Source of the DNA: Frankiales bacterium
GTDB lineage: Bacteria > Actinomycetota > Actinomycetes > Mycobacteriales > SCTD01
Length of the DNA: 10,908 nt
Direction of reading: 5' to 3'
NCBI GenBank assembly: GCA_025965755.1
Contig: JAOPWI010000270.1
Span: forward strand, 1 to 10,908
Part shown: positions 1 through 8,132 of the stretch, one piece after another
Numbering within the stretch: the first letter of the stretch is position 1
How the letters are laid out: each line of letters begins with the position of its first letter
The notes under the pieces: model-generated
What the model was told of the DNA's origin: nothing
Database searches by the model: none
The model's input: the letters and a program-made list of their open reading frames with translations, nothing else
Position numbers and translations under genes: made by a program

Positions 1-1
1 G

Positions 2-358
2 GCCGCGTGCGGCGGCGGGGACGCGGCCCAGGACGCCCCGGCCGCCGGGGGCGGCAGCGGTGGCGAGGTGACGGCCGAGGGGCCGCCCGACGCGCAGACC
101 GCTGCCCTGGTCGGCAACACCAGGCTGAGGTTCGTGCCGTCGACGGTCAGAGCCAAGCCGGGGTCGCTGGCCCTCACGCTCACCATCGAGGGCGGCGTGC
201 CGCACAACCTGGTCTTCCGCGACCAGGCCCTGGGCGCCGACATCGACACCTTCAGCGAGGGCAGCCGCACCGGGACGTTCCGGTTCCCGGCGGCCGGCAC
301 CTTCGACTTCACCTGCACGCTGCACCCCGGCATGGACGGCACGGTGGTGGTGGCCTGA
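2..358 (+). CDS. Cupredoxin-domain lipoprotein, 5'-truncated by window edge
   Basis: The reading frame is open from base 2 to the TGA at 356-358. The first visible residues are A-A-C-G-G-G, which looks like the end of a lipobox with the lipidated Cys at bases 8-10, so the start codon and signal peptide lie outside the window. A Gly/Ala-rich linker follows, then a cupredoxin beta-sandwich of about 80 residues. The four expected type-1 copper ligands are present: His in the V-P-H-N segment (codon 203-205), and Cys, His and Met in a C-x2-H-x2-M loop near the C terminus (codons 314-316, 323-325, 332-334). The mature protein should sit on the outer face of the membrane and bind copper or transfer electrons; the partner is unknown. 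An internal GTG at base 68 could be called as a start, but the upstream Cys-Gly-Gly context argues for the longer lipoprotein. It lies 26 nt upstream of the MarP-type protease gene. Confidence 0.82.
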   Translation, partial: AACGGGDAAQDAPAAGGGSGGEVTAEGPPDAQTAALVGNTRLRFVPSTVRAKPGSLALTLTIEGGVPHNLVFRDQALGADIDTFSEGSRTGTFRFPAAGTFDFTCTLHPGMDGTVVVA

Positions 359-372
359 GGCGCAGGCGGACA

Positions 373-378
373 TAGGGT
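373..378 (+). promoter_or_regulatory. -10 box of a leaderless promoter for the MarP-type gene
   Basis: TAGGGT fits the actinobacterial TANNNT -10 pattern and ends 6 nt before the GTG start at 385. Transcription would therefore begin at or next to the start codon, and there is no Shine-Dalgarno sequence in front of that codon. No clear -35 box is seen. The same layout occurs before the Fic-like gene at 8121. This is inferred from sequence only. Confidence 0.55.
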
Positions 379-384
379 CCAGCG

Positions 385-1578
385 GTGCGCGGCGACCTGC
401 TCGATGTCTTCCTCGTGGTGGCGGCGGGGCTGTTCGCGCTGTCGGGCTACCGCCAGGGTTTCGTCGTCGGCGTGCTGTCCTTCGTCGGCTTTCTCGGCGG
501 CGGTGTGCTCGGCGCGCGCTTCGCGCCCGACCTGGCCGGCACGCCGCCGTTCGACGCGCTGCCCCAGGCCGTCGTCGGCCTGGGCCTGGTGTTCCTGGCC
601 GCCAGCGTCGGGCAGGTCCTCGCGACCGTCCTCGGGGCGTCGCTGCGCGACCGGCTGACCTGGCGTCCGGCCCGGATCGTCGACGCCCTGGCCGGCAGCG
701 TCGTGAGCGTCGTCAGCGTGCTGCTGGTGGCCTGGCTGGTCGGCACCGCCGTCGCGTCCTCGCCGTTCCCGACGCTCGCCTCGCAGGTGCGCCGGTCGGT
801 GGTGATCGCCGCCGTCAACAGCGTCGTGCCGCCGGAGGGCAAGCGGTTCTTCGACGGCTTCCGGCGGCTCATCGACCAGCGCGGCTTTCCGGAGGTCATC
901 GGCGGGGGCCTGACGCCGACCCGGGTCCGCGACGTCGACCCGCCGAACGGGCGGCTCGCGCAGAGCCCGGTCGTGCAGGGCGTGCGCGAGGAGGTGCTCA
1001 AGATCACCGGCATCGCCCGCAGCTGCTCCAAGCGCATCGAGGGCACCGGCTTCGTCTACGCCCGCAACCGCGTCATGACCAACGCCCACGTCGTCGCCGG
1101 CGTGCGCGACCCCGAGGTGCAGGTCGGCGACCGGCAGCTCAAGGCCACCGTCGTCGTCTTCGACCCGCAGCGCGACATCGCCGTGCTCCGGGTGCCCGAC
1201 CTCGGCCTGGCGCCGCTGCAGTTCGCGCCCGAGGCAGCTGACCCGGGCGACGACGCGATCATCGTCGGGTATCCCAACAACGGCCCGTTCCGCGCGGACG
1301 CCGCCCGCATCAGCGGCACGCAGCGTGCCCGCGGCCCGGACATCTACCGGCGTGACGAGCAGGTCGTGCGGCAGATCTACGCGCTGCGGGGCCGGGTGCG
1401 CCCGGGCAACTCCGGCGGTCCGCTGCTGGACCTGCAGGGCCGGGTCTACGGCGTGGTCTTCGCCGCGGCCGCCGACCGCAGGGACATCGGCTACGCGCTC
1501 ACGGCCCGCGAGGTCGCGGGGGACGCCCGGCTCGGCATCGCCCGGTCGACGCCGGTCAGCACGCAGTCCTGCAGCTGA
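385..1578 (+). CDS. marP: MarP-type membrane-anchored serine protease (CvpA-like + trypsin-like)
   Basis: This 397-residue protein has an N-terminal CvpA-like part with about four membrane helices (roughly residues 5-125), then a linker, then a chymotrypsin-fold protease domain (about 205-390). The triad is visible: His235 in T-N-A-H-V-V, Asp264 in D-P-Q-R-D-I-A-V and Ser343 in G-N-S-G-G-P. As I recall, length and triad numbering are the same as in M. tuberculosis MarP (Rv3671c), a periplasmic-facing protease needed for survival in acid and oxidative stress. Cys214 and Cys396 bracket the protease domain and match the reported regulatory disulfide of the mycobacterial enzyme to within one residue. 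The GTG at 385 was chosen because it gives the complete first helix and follows a -10 box at leaderless distance. The gene is convergent with the EphE-like gene further right, as in mycobacteria. Confidence 0.92.
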   Translation: MRGDLLDVFLVVAAGLFALSGYRQGFVVGVLSFVGFLGGGVLGARFAPDLAGTPPFDALPQAVVGLGLVFLAASVGQVLATVLGASLRDRLTWRPARIVDALAGSVVSVVSVLLVAWLVGTAVASSPFPTLASQVRRSVVIAAVNSVVPPEGKRFFDGFRRLIDQRGFPEVIGGGLTPTRVRDVDPPNGRLAQSPVVQGVREEVLKITGIARSCSKRIEGTGFVYARNRVMTNAHVVAGVRDPEVQVGDRQLKATVVVFDPQRDIAVLRVPDLGLAPLQFAPEAADPGDDAIIVGYPNNGPFRADAARISGTQRARGPDIYRRDEQVVRQIYALRGRVRPGNSGGPLLDLQGRVYGVVFAAAADRRDIGYALTAREVAGDARLGIARSTPVSTQSCS

Positions 1579-1589
1579 GGTGCTTGCTG

Positions 1590-1611
1590 TATGCTTGCAC
1601 AAGCAAGCGTA
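1590..1611. promoter_or_regulatory. Dyad-symmetric candidate operator
   Basis: Two 9-base arms (1590-1598 and 1603-1611) are inverted repeats with one mismatch around a 4-base centre. The core half-site is GCTTGC / GCAAGC. A further direct copy of TGCTTGC sits at 1581-1587, 11 bases upstream of the equivalent bases in the left arm. The left arm contains TATGCT, a possible -10 box, so a bound repressor would cover the promoter. There is no T-run, which argues against a terminator. It lies in the 79-nt gap before the gene at 1658. I do not recognise the cognate regulator. Confidence 0.5.
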
Positions 1612-1645
1612 TGGCGCGCCAGCGCAGGCCCGTACCGTCCCTGAG

Positions 1646-1651
1646 AGGAGG
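1646..1651 (+). promoter_or_regulatory. Ribosome binding site fixing the start at 1658
   Basis: AGGAGG lies 6 nt upstream of a GTG at 1658. This selects that GTG as the start, although the reading frame stays open far upstream into marP. Confidence 0.8.
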
Positions 1652-1657
1652 TGCGCC

Positions 1658-2110
1658 GTGACGACCACGTCGAGCACCCGCACCGCCGCCGCCCGGATCA
1701 TCTCCGCCGACCCGACCAGCACCGCGCTGCTCCTCGCCGGCCCCACCGCCCTCGAGCTGTGGCCCGGCGTGCGCCGGGTGGGCAGCGTCGGGGGCCTCGC
1801 GCTCGTCGAGACCGAGCTGCCGCGCGAGCCGCGCACGACCGCGGCCACGGTCCGCGCGCTGCCGCCGCGGCGCACGCCCACGTCCTTCGTCACGCGGTTC
1901 GCCTTCAGCGGTCCGAACCTGCCGTCGACCACCGGCGTGCTGACCCTGGCGTACGGCTCAGGCGCCGTCCCGTGCACCGACGCCCATCTGGTGCTCGTGT
2001 CCGACGGCGTGCCCGACAGCGGGCTCGATGCGGTCAGCCTGCGCCGGCAGGCCGAGCAGTTCCTGGCCAACCTGGCTGACGCCGCCGAGCAGCGCAGCCG
2101 GGCCGCCTGA
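1658..2110 (+). CDS. Conserved hypothetical protein, possibly SRPBCC-like
   Basis: This is a 150-residue protein with no signal peptide or membrane helix. The N terminus has Asp-Pro followed by a hydrophobic stretch and a W-P-G-V-R segment (about residues 37-41). That pattern is reminiscent of SRPBCC/START-like ligand-binding proteins, in which such a Trp-Pro-Gly follows the first helices. Later segments look like beta strands rich in Val, Thr and Phe, and the end is an Ala/Arg/Gln-rich helix (F-L-A-N-L-A-D-A-A-E), also typical of that fold. The family call is tentative and rests on this pattern alone; no catalytic residues can be named. The start is set by an AGGAGG at 1646. A dyad operator candidate at 1590-1611 suggests that it is specifically regulated. 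Its stop codon is 2 nt from the stop codon of the opposing DUF309 gene. Confidence 0.62.
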   Translation: MTTTSSTRTAAARIISADPTSTALLLAGPTALELWPGVRRVGSVGGLALVETELPREPRTTAATVRALPPRRTPTSFVTRFAFSGPNLPSTTGVLTLAYGSGAVPCTDAHLVLVSDGVPDSGLDAVSLRRQAEQFLANLADAAEQRSRAA

Positions 2111-2115
2111 GCTCA
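2106..2115. repeat. 10-bp palindrome joining two convergent stop codons
   Basis: CTGAGCTCAG is a perfect palindrome. It contains the TGA of the plus-strand gene (2108-2110) and the TGA of the minus-strand DUF309 gene (2113-2115). It is too short and lacks the T-run expected of a standard terminator, so it may only reflect two facing TGA codons. Confidence 0.6.
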
Positions 2116-2529
2116 GCCCAGGCGCAGCGGGCTCTCCGGCTCGCCGGCCCCCTGCTCGACCCGCTGCGCCAGCCGCAGCGCCCACGCCCGTACGGCCGGA
2201 ACGTCGACGCCGTGCTCGGGCGGCCGCCCCTCCAGCCGCCCGGCGCCGCGGTGCAGCAGGCGCACCGCGCCGACGGTGTTGCCGCGCTGCAGGTGGGTCA
2301 GGCCGACGCACACCTGCGCCAGCCCCTGCCACAGGTCGCGCTCGGCCGGCGGCGCCGCCTTCCAGGACGCCTCCAGCACCTCGTGGGCGGAGAAGGCGCG
2401 CCCCGCGTCCAGGAGCTCCTGGGCGTAGGGGACCGCCTGCTCCGGCGGCAGCGGCTCCTCCGAGACGGCCGGGACCGCGAGCGGGCTGTCGGCCGGGACG
2501 GGGCGCCCGAGCGCGTCGCGCGCCCTCAC
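2113..2529 (-). CDS. DUF309 family protein
   Basis: This 138-residue soluble protein matches the DUF309 pattern. There is a helix with H-E-V-L-E (49-53) and Trp56, then E-R-D-L-W-Q-G-L (63-70), then an R-G-N-x-x-G-A-x-R-L-L segment (82-92). No biochemical role is established for the family to my knowledge; the conserved His, Glu, Trp and Asn suggest a binding or catalytic site. The frame is open much further upstream inside the EphE-like gene. The GTG at 2529 is preferred because it forms a 4-base GTGA overlap with the stop codon of the upstream gene, the usual sign of translational coupling. It is the last gene of the minus-strand group holin-like - ephE - DUF309. The first 25 residues are low in conserved features, so a slightly later start cannot be excluded. 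Confidence 0.85.
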   Translation of the reverse strand: MRARDALGRPVPADSPLAVPAVSEEPLPPEQAVPYAQELLDAGRAFSAHEVLEASWKAAPPAERDLWQGLAQVCVGLTHLQRGNTVGAVRLLHRGAGRLEGRPPEHGVDVPAVRAWALRLAQRVEQGAGEPESPLRLG

Positions 2530-3437
2530 GCCAGGTGCTCCAGCAGCCGGGCACTGATCTCGTCCGGCGCCTCCTGGTGCAGAAAGTGGCCGAGGCCGTC
2601 GAGCACCTCCAGCGAGTACGCGCCGCGCGCCCAGGCTCCCGAGCCGTGCACCGTCTCGGGCCGCAGGCAGCCGTCCAGCGCCCCGTGCAGGTGCAGCACC
2701 GGGGCCTGCACCCCCTGGTCGAGCAGCTGCAGGAACCGCCAGCCGCTCGGCCGGGTCAACGAGCGCACCGACCAGCGGTAGTACTCCAGCGAGCAGTGCG
2801 CCGCGGCCGGCACCCGCATGGCCTCGCGGCAGCGCCGCTCGGTCTCGGCATCGGGAAAGCCGGGGCCGCCCCAGCGGTGCAGCAGCGTCGAGACGAGCTC
2901 GCCGGACTGCAGGCGCCGTTCCGGCAGCTTGGGCAGCTGGAAGAAGCCGATGTAGGACGAGGCACGCAGCTGGCCGGCGTCGCGCCGCAGCGCCTGCGCG
3001 AGCCGCAGCGGATGCGGCATGCCGAGCACGGCCAGGCTGCGGACCAGGCGCGGGTGCAGCGTCGCGACGGTCCAGGCGAGGTAGCCGCCCCAGTCGTGGC
3101 CGACGAGCGCGGCGTCGCGGGCGCCCAGTGCCCGCACCAGGCCGGCGACGTCGCCGGCGAGGGTGTAGGCGTCGTAGCCGCGCGGCGGCTTGTCGGTCGC
3201 GCCGTAGCCGCGCAGGTCGGGTGCGACGACCCGGTAGCCGGCGTCGCCGAGGGCGACCAGCTGGTGGCGCCAGGACCACCAGAACTCGGGAAAGCCGTGC
3301 AGCAGCAGGACCAGCGGCCCGTCGGCCGGGCCGTGCTCCGCGACGTGGATGCGCAGGCCGCCCGCCGTGACCTCGTGGTGCGTCCACGGACCCTCGACGA
3401 GGACGACCTGCTCGTCAGGCGGGTCGGAGGCGGACAC
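2526..3437 (-). CDS. ephE: EphE-like alpha/beta hydrolase (putative epoxide hydrolase)
   Basis: This 303-residue alpha/beta-hydrolase has epoxide-hydrolase hallmarks. The H-G-F-P oxyanion motif is at 47-50, followed by the E-F-W-W-S-W-R segment. The nucleophile elbow G-H-D-W-G-G (113-118) has Asp115 as the ester-forming nucleophile. The relay acid is probably Asp255 (in D-G-C-L-R-P) and the base is His284 in G-L-G-H-F. Lid tyrosines that would polarise the epoxide are probably Tyr162 and Tyr219 or Tyr220. Haloalkane dehalogenases and fluoroacetate dehalogenases share this fold and nucleophile, so the natural substrate is open. The protein looks cytosolic. The GTG at 3437 has no strong Shine-Dalgarno. 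It lies 24 nt after the holin-like gene and overlaps the DUF309 gene by 4 nt, which suggests one transcript. EphE is next to MarP in mycobacteria as well. Confidence 0.88.
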   Translation of the reverse strand: MSASDPPDEQVVLVEGPWTHHEVTAGGLRIHVAEHGPADGPLVLLLHGFPEFWWSWRHQLVALGDAGYRVVAPDLRGYGATDKPPRGYDAYTLAGDVAGLVRALGARDAALVGHDWGGYLAWTVATLHPRLVRSLAVLGMPHPLRLAQALRRDAGQLRASSYIGFFQLPKLPERRLQSGELVSTLLHRWGGPGFPDAETERRCREAMRVPAAAHCSLEYYRWSVRSLTRPSGWRFLQLLDQGVQAPVLHLHGALDGCLRPETVHGSGAWARGAYSLEVLDGLGHFLHQEAPDEISARLLEHLA

Positions 3438-3461
3438 GCGGCGAGCGTGCCACGGAGCGGA

Positions 3462-3896
3462 TCAGTGCCGGCGCGCCGGGGCGGCCGTGGGGTGCTTGGC
3501 CCAGGAGATGTCGTCCTTGACCGTCTCGATCGTCTTGCCCGGCGGGCCCACCTTGCTCAGGCTCTTCTTGCCCAGCAGCGCCAGCACTCCGGCGACGAGC
3601 AGGTAGAGCACGCCGACGATCAAAAAGCCGGTGCCGAGGTTCACCAGCCGGCCGAGGGCGTGCGCTGCCGCGACGGACAGGAAGATCAGCGCGAGCAGGC
3701 CGAGGAAGCCCGCGCCGCCCAGCATGCCGGCGCCCTTGCCGGCGTTGCCGGCCTCGCGCTTGAGCTCGACCTTCGCCAGGTTGATCTCCTGGCGCACCAG
3801 GGACGACAGGTCCCTGGTGGCGGAGGAGACCAGCTCACCCAGGCTGGGCTCTGCCGCAGAGGGGAGGGAGCGCTGCCCCGGGTCCACGCTGGTCAC
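3462..3896 (-). CDS. Putative actinobacterial holin-superfamily III membrane protein (PF07332-like)
   Basis: This 144-residue protein has a short polar N terminus and then an amphipathic, charged helix (about residues 18-50: S-L-G-E-L-V ... L-V-R-Q-E-I-N-L-A-K-V-E-L). Two membrane helices follow (about 56-81 and 86-108), separated by a short loop, with a basic C-terminal tail. The order S-L-x-x-L ... Q-E-x-x-L-A-K-x-E-L followed by a helical hairpin is typical of the actinobacterial holin-X / phage-holin-3_6 family. Despite the name, these proteins are chromosomal, and a lytic role is not implied. The GTG at 3896 has GAGGAG 7 nt upstream. It corresponds in position to Rv3669 between acs and ephE of M. 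tuberculosis. A strong hairpin at 3918-3943 separates it from acs. Confidence 0.86.
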   Translation of the reverse strand: MTSVDPGQRSLPSAAEPSLGELVSSATRDLSSLVRQEINLAKVELKREAGNAGKGAGMLGGAGFLGLLALIFLSVAAAHALGRLVNLGTGFLIVGVLYLLVAGVLALLGKKSLSKVGPPGKTIETVKDDISWAKHPTAAPARRH

Positions 3897-3917
3897 TCGG
3901 CTGCTCCTCGTCCACTC

Positions 3918-3943
3918 GGTGCCGGGGCGCCTGCCCCGGCACC
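3918..3943. terminator. 11-bp GC hairpin between acs and the holin-like gene
   Basis: Perfect 11-base inverted repeats (3918-3928 and 3933-3943) flank a 4-base loop. It begins 24 nt after the acs stop codon on the minus strand and ends before the ribosome binding site of the next gene. There is no T-run on either side, so it would be a U-less actinobacterial-type terminator or an attenuator/mRNA-stabilising structure that lowers read-through from the acetate operon. Confidence 0.65.
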
Positions 3944-3967
3944 GGCACTACCCCCGGTCCCCCCTGG

Positions 3968-5953
<1,986 letters not shown>

Positions 5954-6020
5954 GGGTGTGCTCCTCCTGGTGTCGGTGCGTCCGACCCTCGCGCACGCGG
6001 CGCCGGGGGACAACTGCGGG

Positions 6021-7700
6021 TCAGTGGACGACGGCCTTCTCCGAGCCCGCGCCGGTCAGGGAACGGACCTCCATCTCGGCGTACTTGTGCTCGTCGTGCT
6101 CCCGGGACAGCACCGTGCCGAGCCAGCCGCAGAAGAAGCCGAACGGAATGGACACCAGGCCGGGGTTCTCCAGCGGGAACCAGGAGAAGTCGGTGCCCAG
6201 GCCGAACAGCGAGCCGCTGGTGTCGGGCGCGCCGTCGACGCCGGCCACGACCTTGCCGGACACGACCGGCGAGAACGCCACCAGCACGACCGAGCAGGTC
6301 AGCCCGCCGTAGATGGCGGCGACCGCGCCCGCGGTGTTGAAGCGCCGCCAGAACAGGCTGTAGAGGATGGCCGGCAGGTTCGCCGAGGCGGCCACCGCGA
6401 AGGCCAGCGCCACCAGGAAGGCGACGTTGAGCTTCTGCGCGTAGATCGACAGCACGATCGAGACGGCGCCGATGGCGATCGCGGCGATGCGGGCCACCCG
6501 CACCTCCTGCTTCTCGCTGGCCTGGCCGCGCTTGATCACGCTGGCGTAGATGTCGTGCGCGAACGAGCTGGACGACGCCAGCGTCAGCCCCGCGACGACG
6601 GCCAGGATGGTGGCGAAGGCGACGGCCGCGATGATGGCCAGCATCAGCGTGCCGCCCACCTCGCCGAAGAAGATGTCGCCGATCTCCTGAGCGAGCTGGG
6701 GAGCGGCGGTGTTGCCGCTCGGGCTCTGCGCCTTGATGGCCTCGTGGCCGACCAGCGCGGCGGCACCGAAGCCCAGGCAGATGGTCATCAGATAGAAGGA
6801 GCCGATGATGCCGATGGCCCAGAGCACCGAGGCGCGGGCCGCCTTGGCGTCGGGCACCGTGTAGAACCGGGTCAGAATGTGCGGCAGGCCGGCCGTGCCG
6901 AGCACCAGCGCGAGACCGAGCGAGATGAGGTCGAGCTTGCCGGCCAGGCCCTGCGCCTCGGTGCCGTAGCGCAGGCCGGGGTTGAGGAAGGCGTCTCCCT
7001 TGCCGCTGCGCGCGGCCGCGTCGCCGAGGAGCTCGCTGACGCTGCCGCCGTAGTGGATCATCACGAGAAGGGTGACCAGGGTCGTGCCGGTCATCAGCAG
7101 GACGGCCTTGATGATCTGCACCCAGGTGGTGCCCTTCATGCCGCCGACGGTGACGTAGAAGATCATCAGAGCGCCGACGGCGACGATGGTGAGGTTCTTG
7201 GCGGCGTCGCTGGTCACGCCCAGCAGCAGCGTCACGAGCGCGCCGGCGCCCACCATCTGGGCCAGCAGGTAGAAGATGGACACGGTGATGGTCGAGATGC
7301 CGGCCGCGACCCGTACCGGCCGCTGGCGCATCCGGAACGCGAGGACGTCGGCCATCGTGTACTTGCCGCTGTTGCGCAGCAGCTCGGCCACCAGCAGCAG
7401 GGCCACCAGCCAGGCGACGAGGAACCCGATCGAGTACAGGAAGCCGTCGTACCCCGACAGGGCGATGATCCCGGCGATGCCGAGGAACGACGCGGCGGAC
7501 ATGTAGTCGCCGCCGATCGCGACGCCGTTCTGCGGGCCGGTGAGCGAGCGCCCGCCGGAGTAGAAGTCGGCCGCGGTCGCGTTGTTGCGGCTCGCCCGCA
7601 GCGTGATGACCAGGGTGGCCAGCACGAACACGACGAACAGGCTGATGGTCAGCGCGCGCTGGCCGCCGTCCACGGCGGCCGCCTGGGCCAGCGGGCTCAT
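6021..7700 (-). CDS. actP: Sodium/solute symporter, ActP/MctC type (acetate or monocarboxylate uptake)
   Basis: This 559-residue protein of the SSS family has many hydrophobic helices across its length, as expected for about 13 membrane spans. The segment A-D-F-Y-S-G-G-R (44-51) followed by G-D-Y-M-S-A-A-S-F-L-G (64-74) is characteristic of the ActP/MctC branch. The role is cation-coupled uptake of acetate, and possibly pyruvate or propionate as for the corynebacterial MctC; sequence alone cannot separate these. The ATG at 7700 has a GGGAGG-like site 4-5 nt upstream and overlaps the stop codon of the DUF485 gene by 4 nt (ATGA), indicating translational coupling. acs follows directly, which supports acetate as a main substrate. 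Some annotations would use mctC as the name. Confidence 0.93.
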   Translation of the reverse strand: MSPLAQAAAVDGGQRALTISLFVVFVLATLVITLRASRNNATAADFYSGGRSLTGPQNGVAIGGDYMSAASFLGIAGIIALSGYDGFLYSIGFLVAWLVALLLVAELLRNSGKYTMADVLAFRMRQRPVRVAAGISTITVSIFYLLAQMVGAGALVTLLLGVTSDAAKNLTIVAVGALMIFYVTVGGMKGTTWVQIIKAVLLMTGTTLVTLLVMIHYGGSVSELLGDAAARSGKGDAFLNPGLRYGTEAQGLAGKLDLISLGLALVLGTAGLPHILTRFYTVPDAKAARASVLWAIGIIGSFYLMTICLGFGAAALVGHEAIKAQSPSGNTAAPQLAQEIGDIFFGEVGGTLMLAIIAAVAFATILAVVAGLTLASSSSFAHDIYASVIKRGQASEKQEVRVARIAAIAIGAVSIVLSIYAQKLNVAFLVALAFAVAASANLPAILYSLFWRRFNTAGAVAAIYGGLTCSVVLVAFSPVVSGKVVAGVDGAPDTSGSLFGLGTDFSWFPLENPGLVSIPFGFFCGWLGTVLSREHDEHKYAEMEVRSLTGAGSEKAVVH

Positions 7701-8023
7701 CGGCCCTCCCCCTCGATCTCGGCGCGCAGGCGGTCCGCGACGGGGTCGACGTGCTTGTCCGCATACCGCGAGTAGACGTAGGCGATCACGAACGTCGACA
7801 CGAACTGCAGCAGCCCGAGGACGTACGCGACGTTGATGTTGCCAAGCAGCTTGGTGTCCATGACGTCGCGCGCGTAGGCCGACATGAGGACGTAGAGCAG
7901 GTACCAGGCGAGAAAGAGCGCGGTCGCCGGAAAGGCGAACCGGCGCAGGCTGCGCCGTAGCGCCTGGAACTCGTCGGTCGCCTGGATCTGCTGGTACGTA
8001 CGGGGCTCGCTGCTGTGGCTCAC
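7697..8023 (-). CDS. DUF485 membrane protein (YjcH-like partner of ActP)
   Basis: This 108-residue protein has two membrane helices (about 30-50 and 65-86) between short charged ends, the usual DUF485 layout. Family members are almost always encoded just before an ActP-type symporter (yjcH-actP in E. coli) and probably assist it, although the mechanism is not settled. Two in-frame GTG codons compete. GTG 8029 is part of the Shine-Dalgarno itself, while GTG 8023 has GAGGAG (8029-8034) 5 nt upstream, so 8023 is chosen; the longer form would add two residues. It is the first gene of the acetate operon, and a CRP-type site lies 20 nt before its start codon. Confidence 0.9.
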   Translation of the reverse strand: MSHSSEPRTYQQIQATDEFQALRRSLRRFAFPATALFLAWYLLYVLMSAYARDVMDTKLLGNINVAYVLGLLQFVSTFVIAYVYSRYADKHVDPVADRLRAEIEGEGR

Positions 8024-8043
8024 CGGCACTCCTCGTCAGGGGC

Positions 8044-8059
8044 TGTGACGGGTGTCACA
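8044..8059. promoter_or_regulatory. CRP/GlxR-type binding site
   Basis: TGTGA-N6-TCACA is a perfect match to the CRP/FNR-type cAMP receptor consensus, shared by actinobacterial CRP (Rv3676) and GlxR. It lies in the 109-nt divergent region. It is 20 nt upstream of the DUF485 start codon and its centre is about 81 nt from the GTG of the Fic-like gene. Acetate genes are known CRP/GlxR targets in actinobacteria. Its closeness to the operon start suggests repression or a promoter-overlapping role, but the operon's transcription start was not identified. Confidence 0.78.
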
Positions 8060-8120
8060 CTCTCGCCCCGGGATGGTTCGGCACAAGTCGCGGGCCGGGC
8101 GTGTCCCGTGCCGGGCGTCC

Positions 8121-8126
8121 TAGCGT
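8121..8126 (+). promoter_or_regulatory. -10 box of a leaderless promoter for the Fic-like gene
   Basis: TAGCGT fits TANNNT and ends 6 nt before the GTG at 8133, the same geometry as before marP (373-378). There is no Shine-Dalgarno in the gap, so a leaderless mRNA is expected. No -35 element is obvious. The CRP-type site centre would be near -81 relative to the predicted start. Confidence 0.55.
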
Positions 8127-8132
8127 GGGTGG

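Noticed and set aside
1325..1657. Extension of the 1658 gene upstream into marP.
   Set aside because: It is only an open shadow frame of the protease gene; AGGAGG at 1646 marks the true start.
2530..3387. DUF309 frame extended upstream through the EphE-like gene.
   Set aside because: The extension is an Arg/Ala/Pro-rich shadow; the GTGA overlap at 2526-2529 gives a compact and coupled start.
5954..6013. Longer acs start at 6013.
   Set aside because: The extra 20 residues are not Acs-like and cover the Shine-Dalgarno that serves the GTG at 5953.
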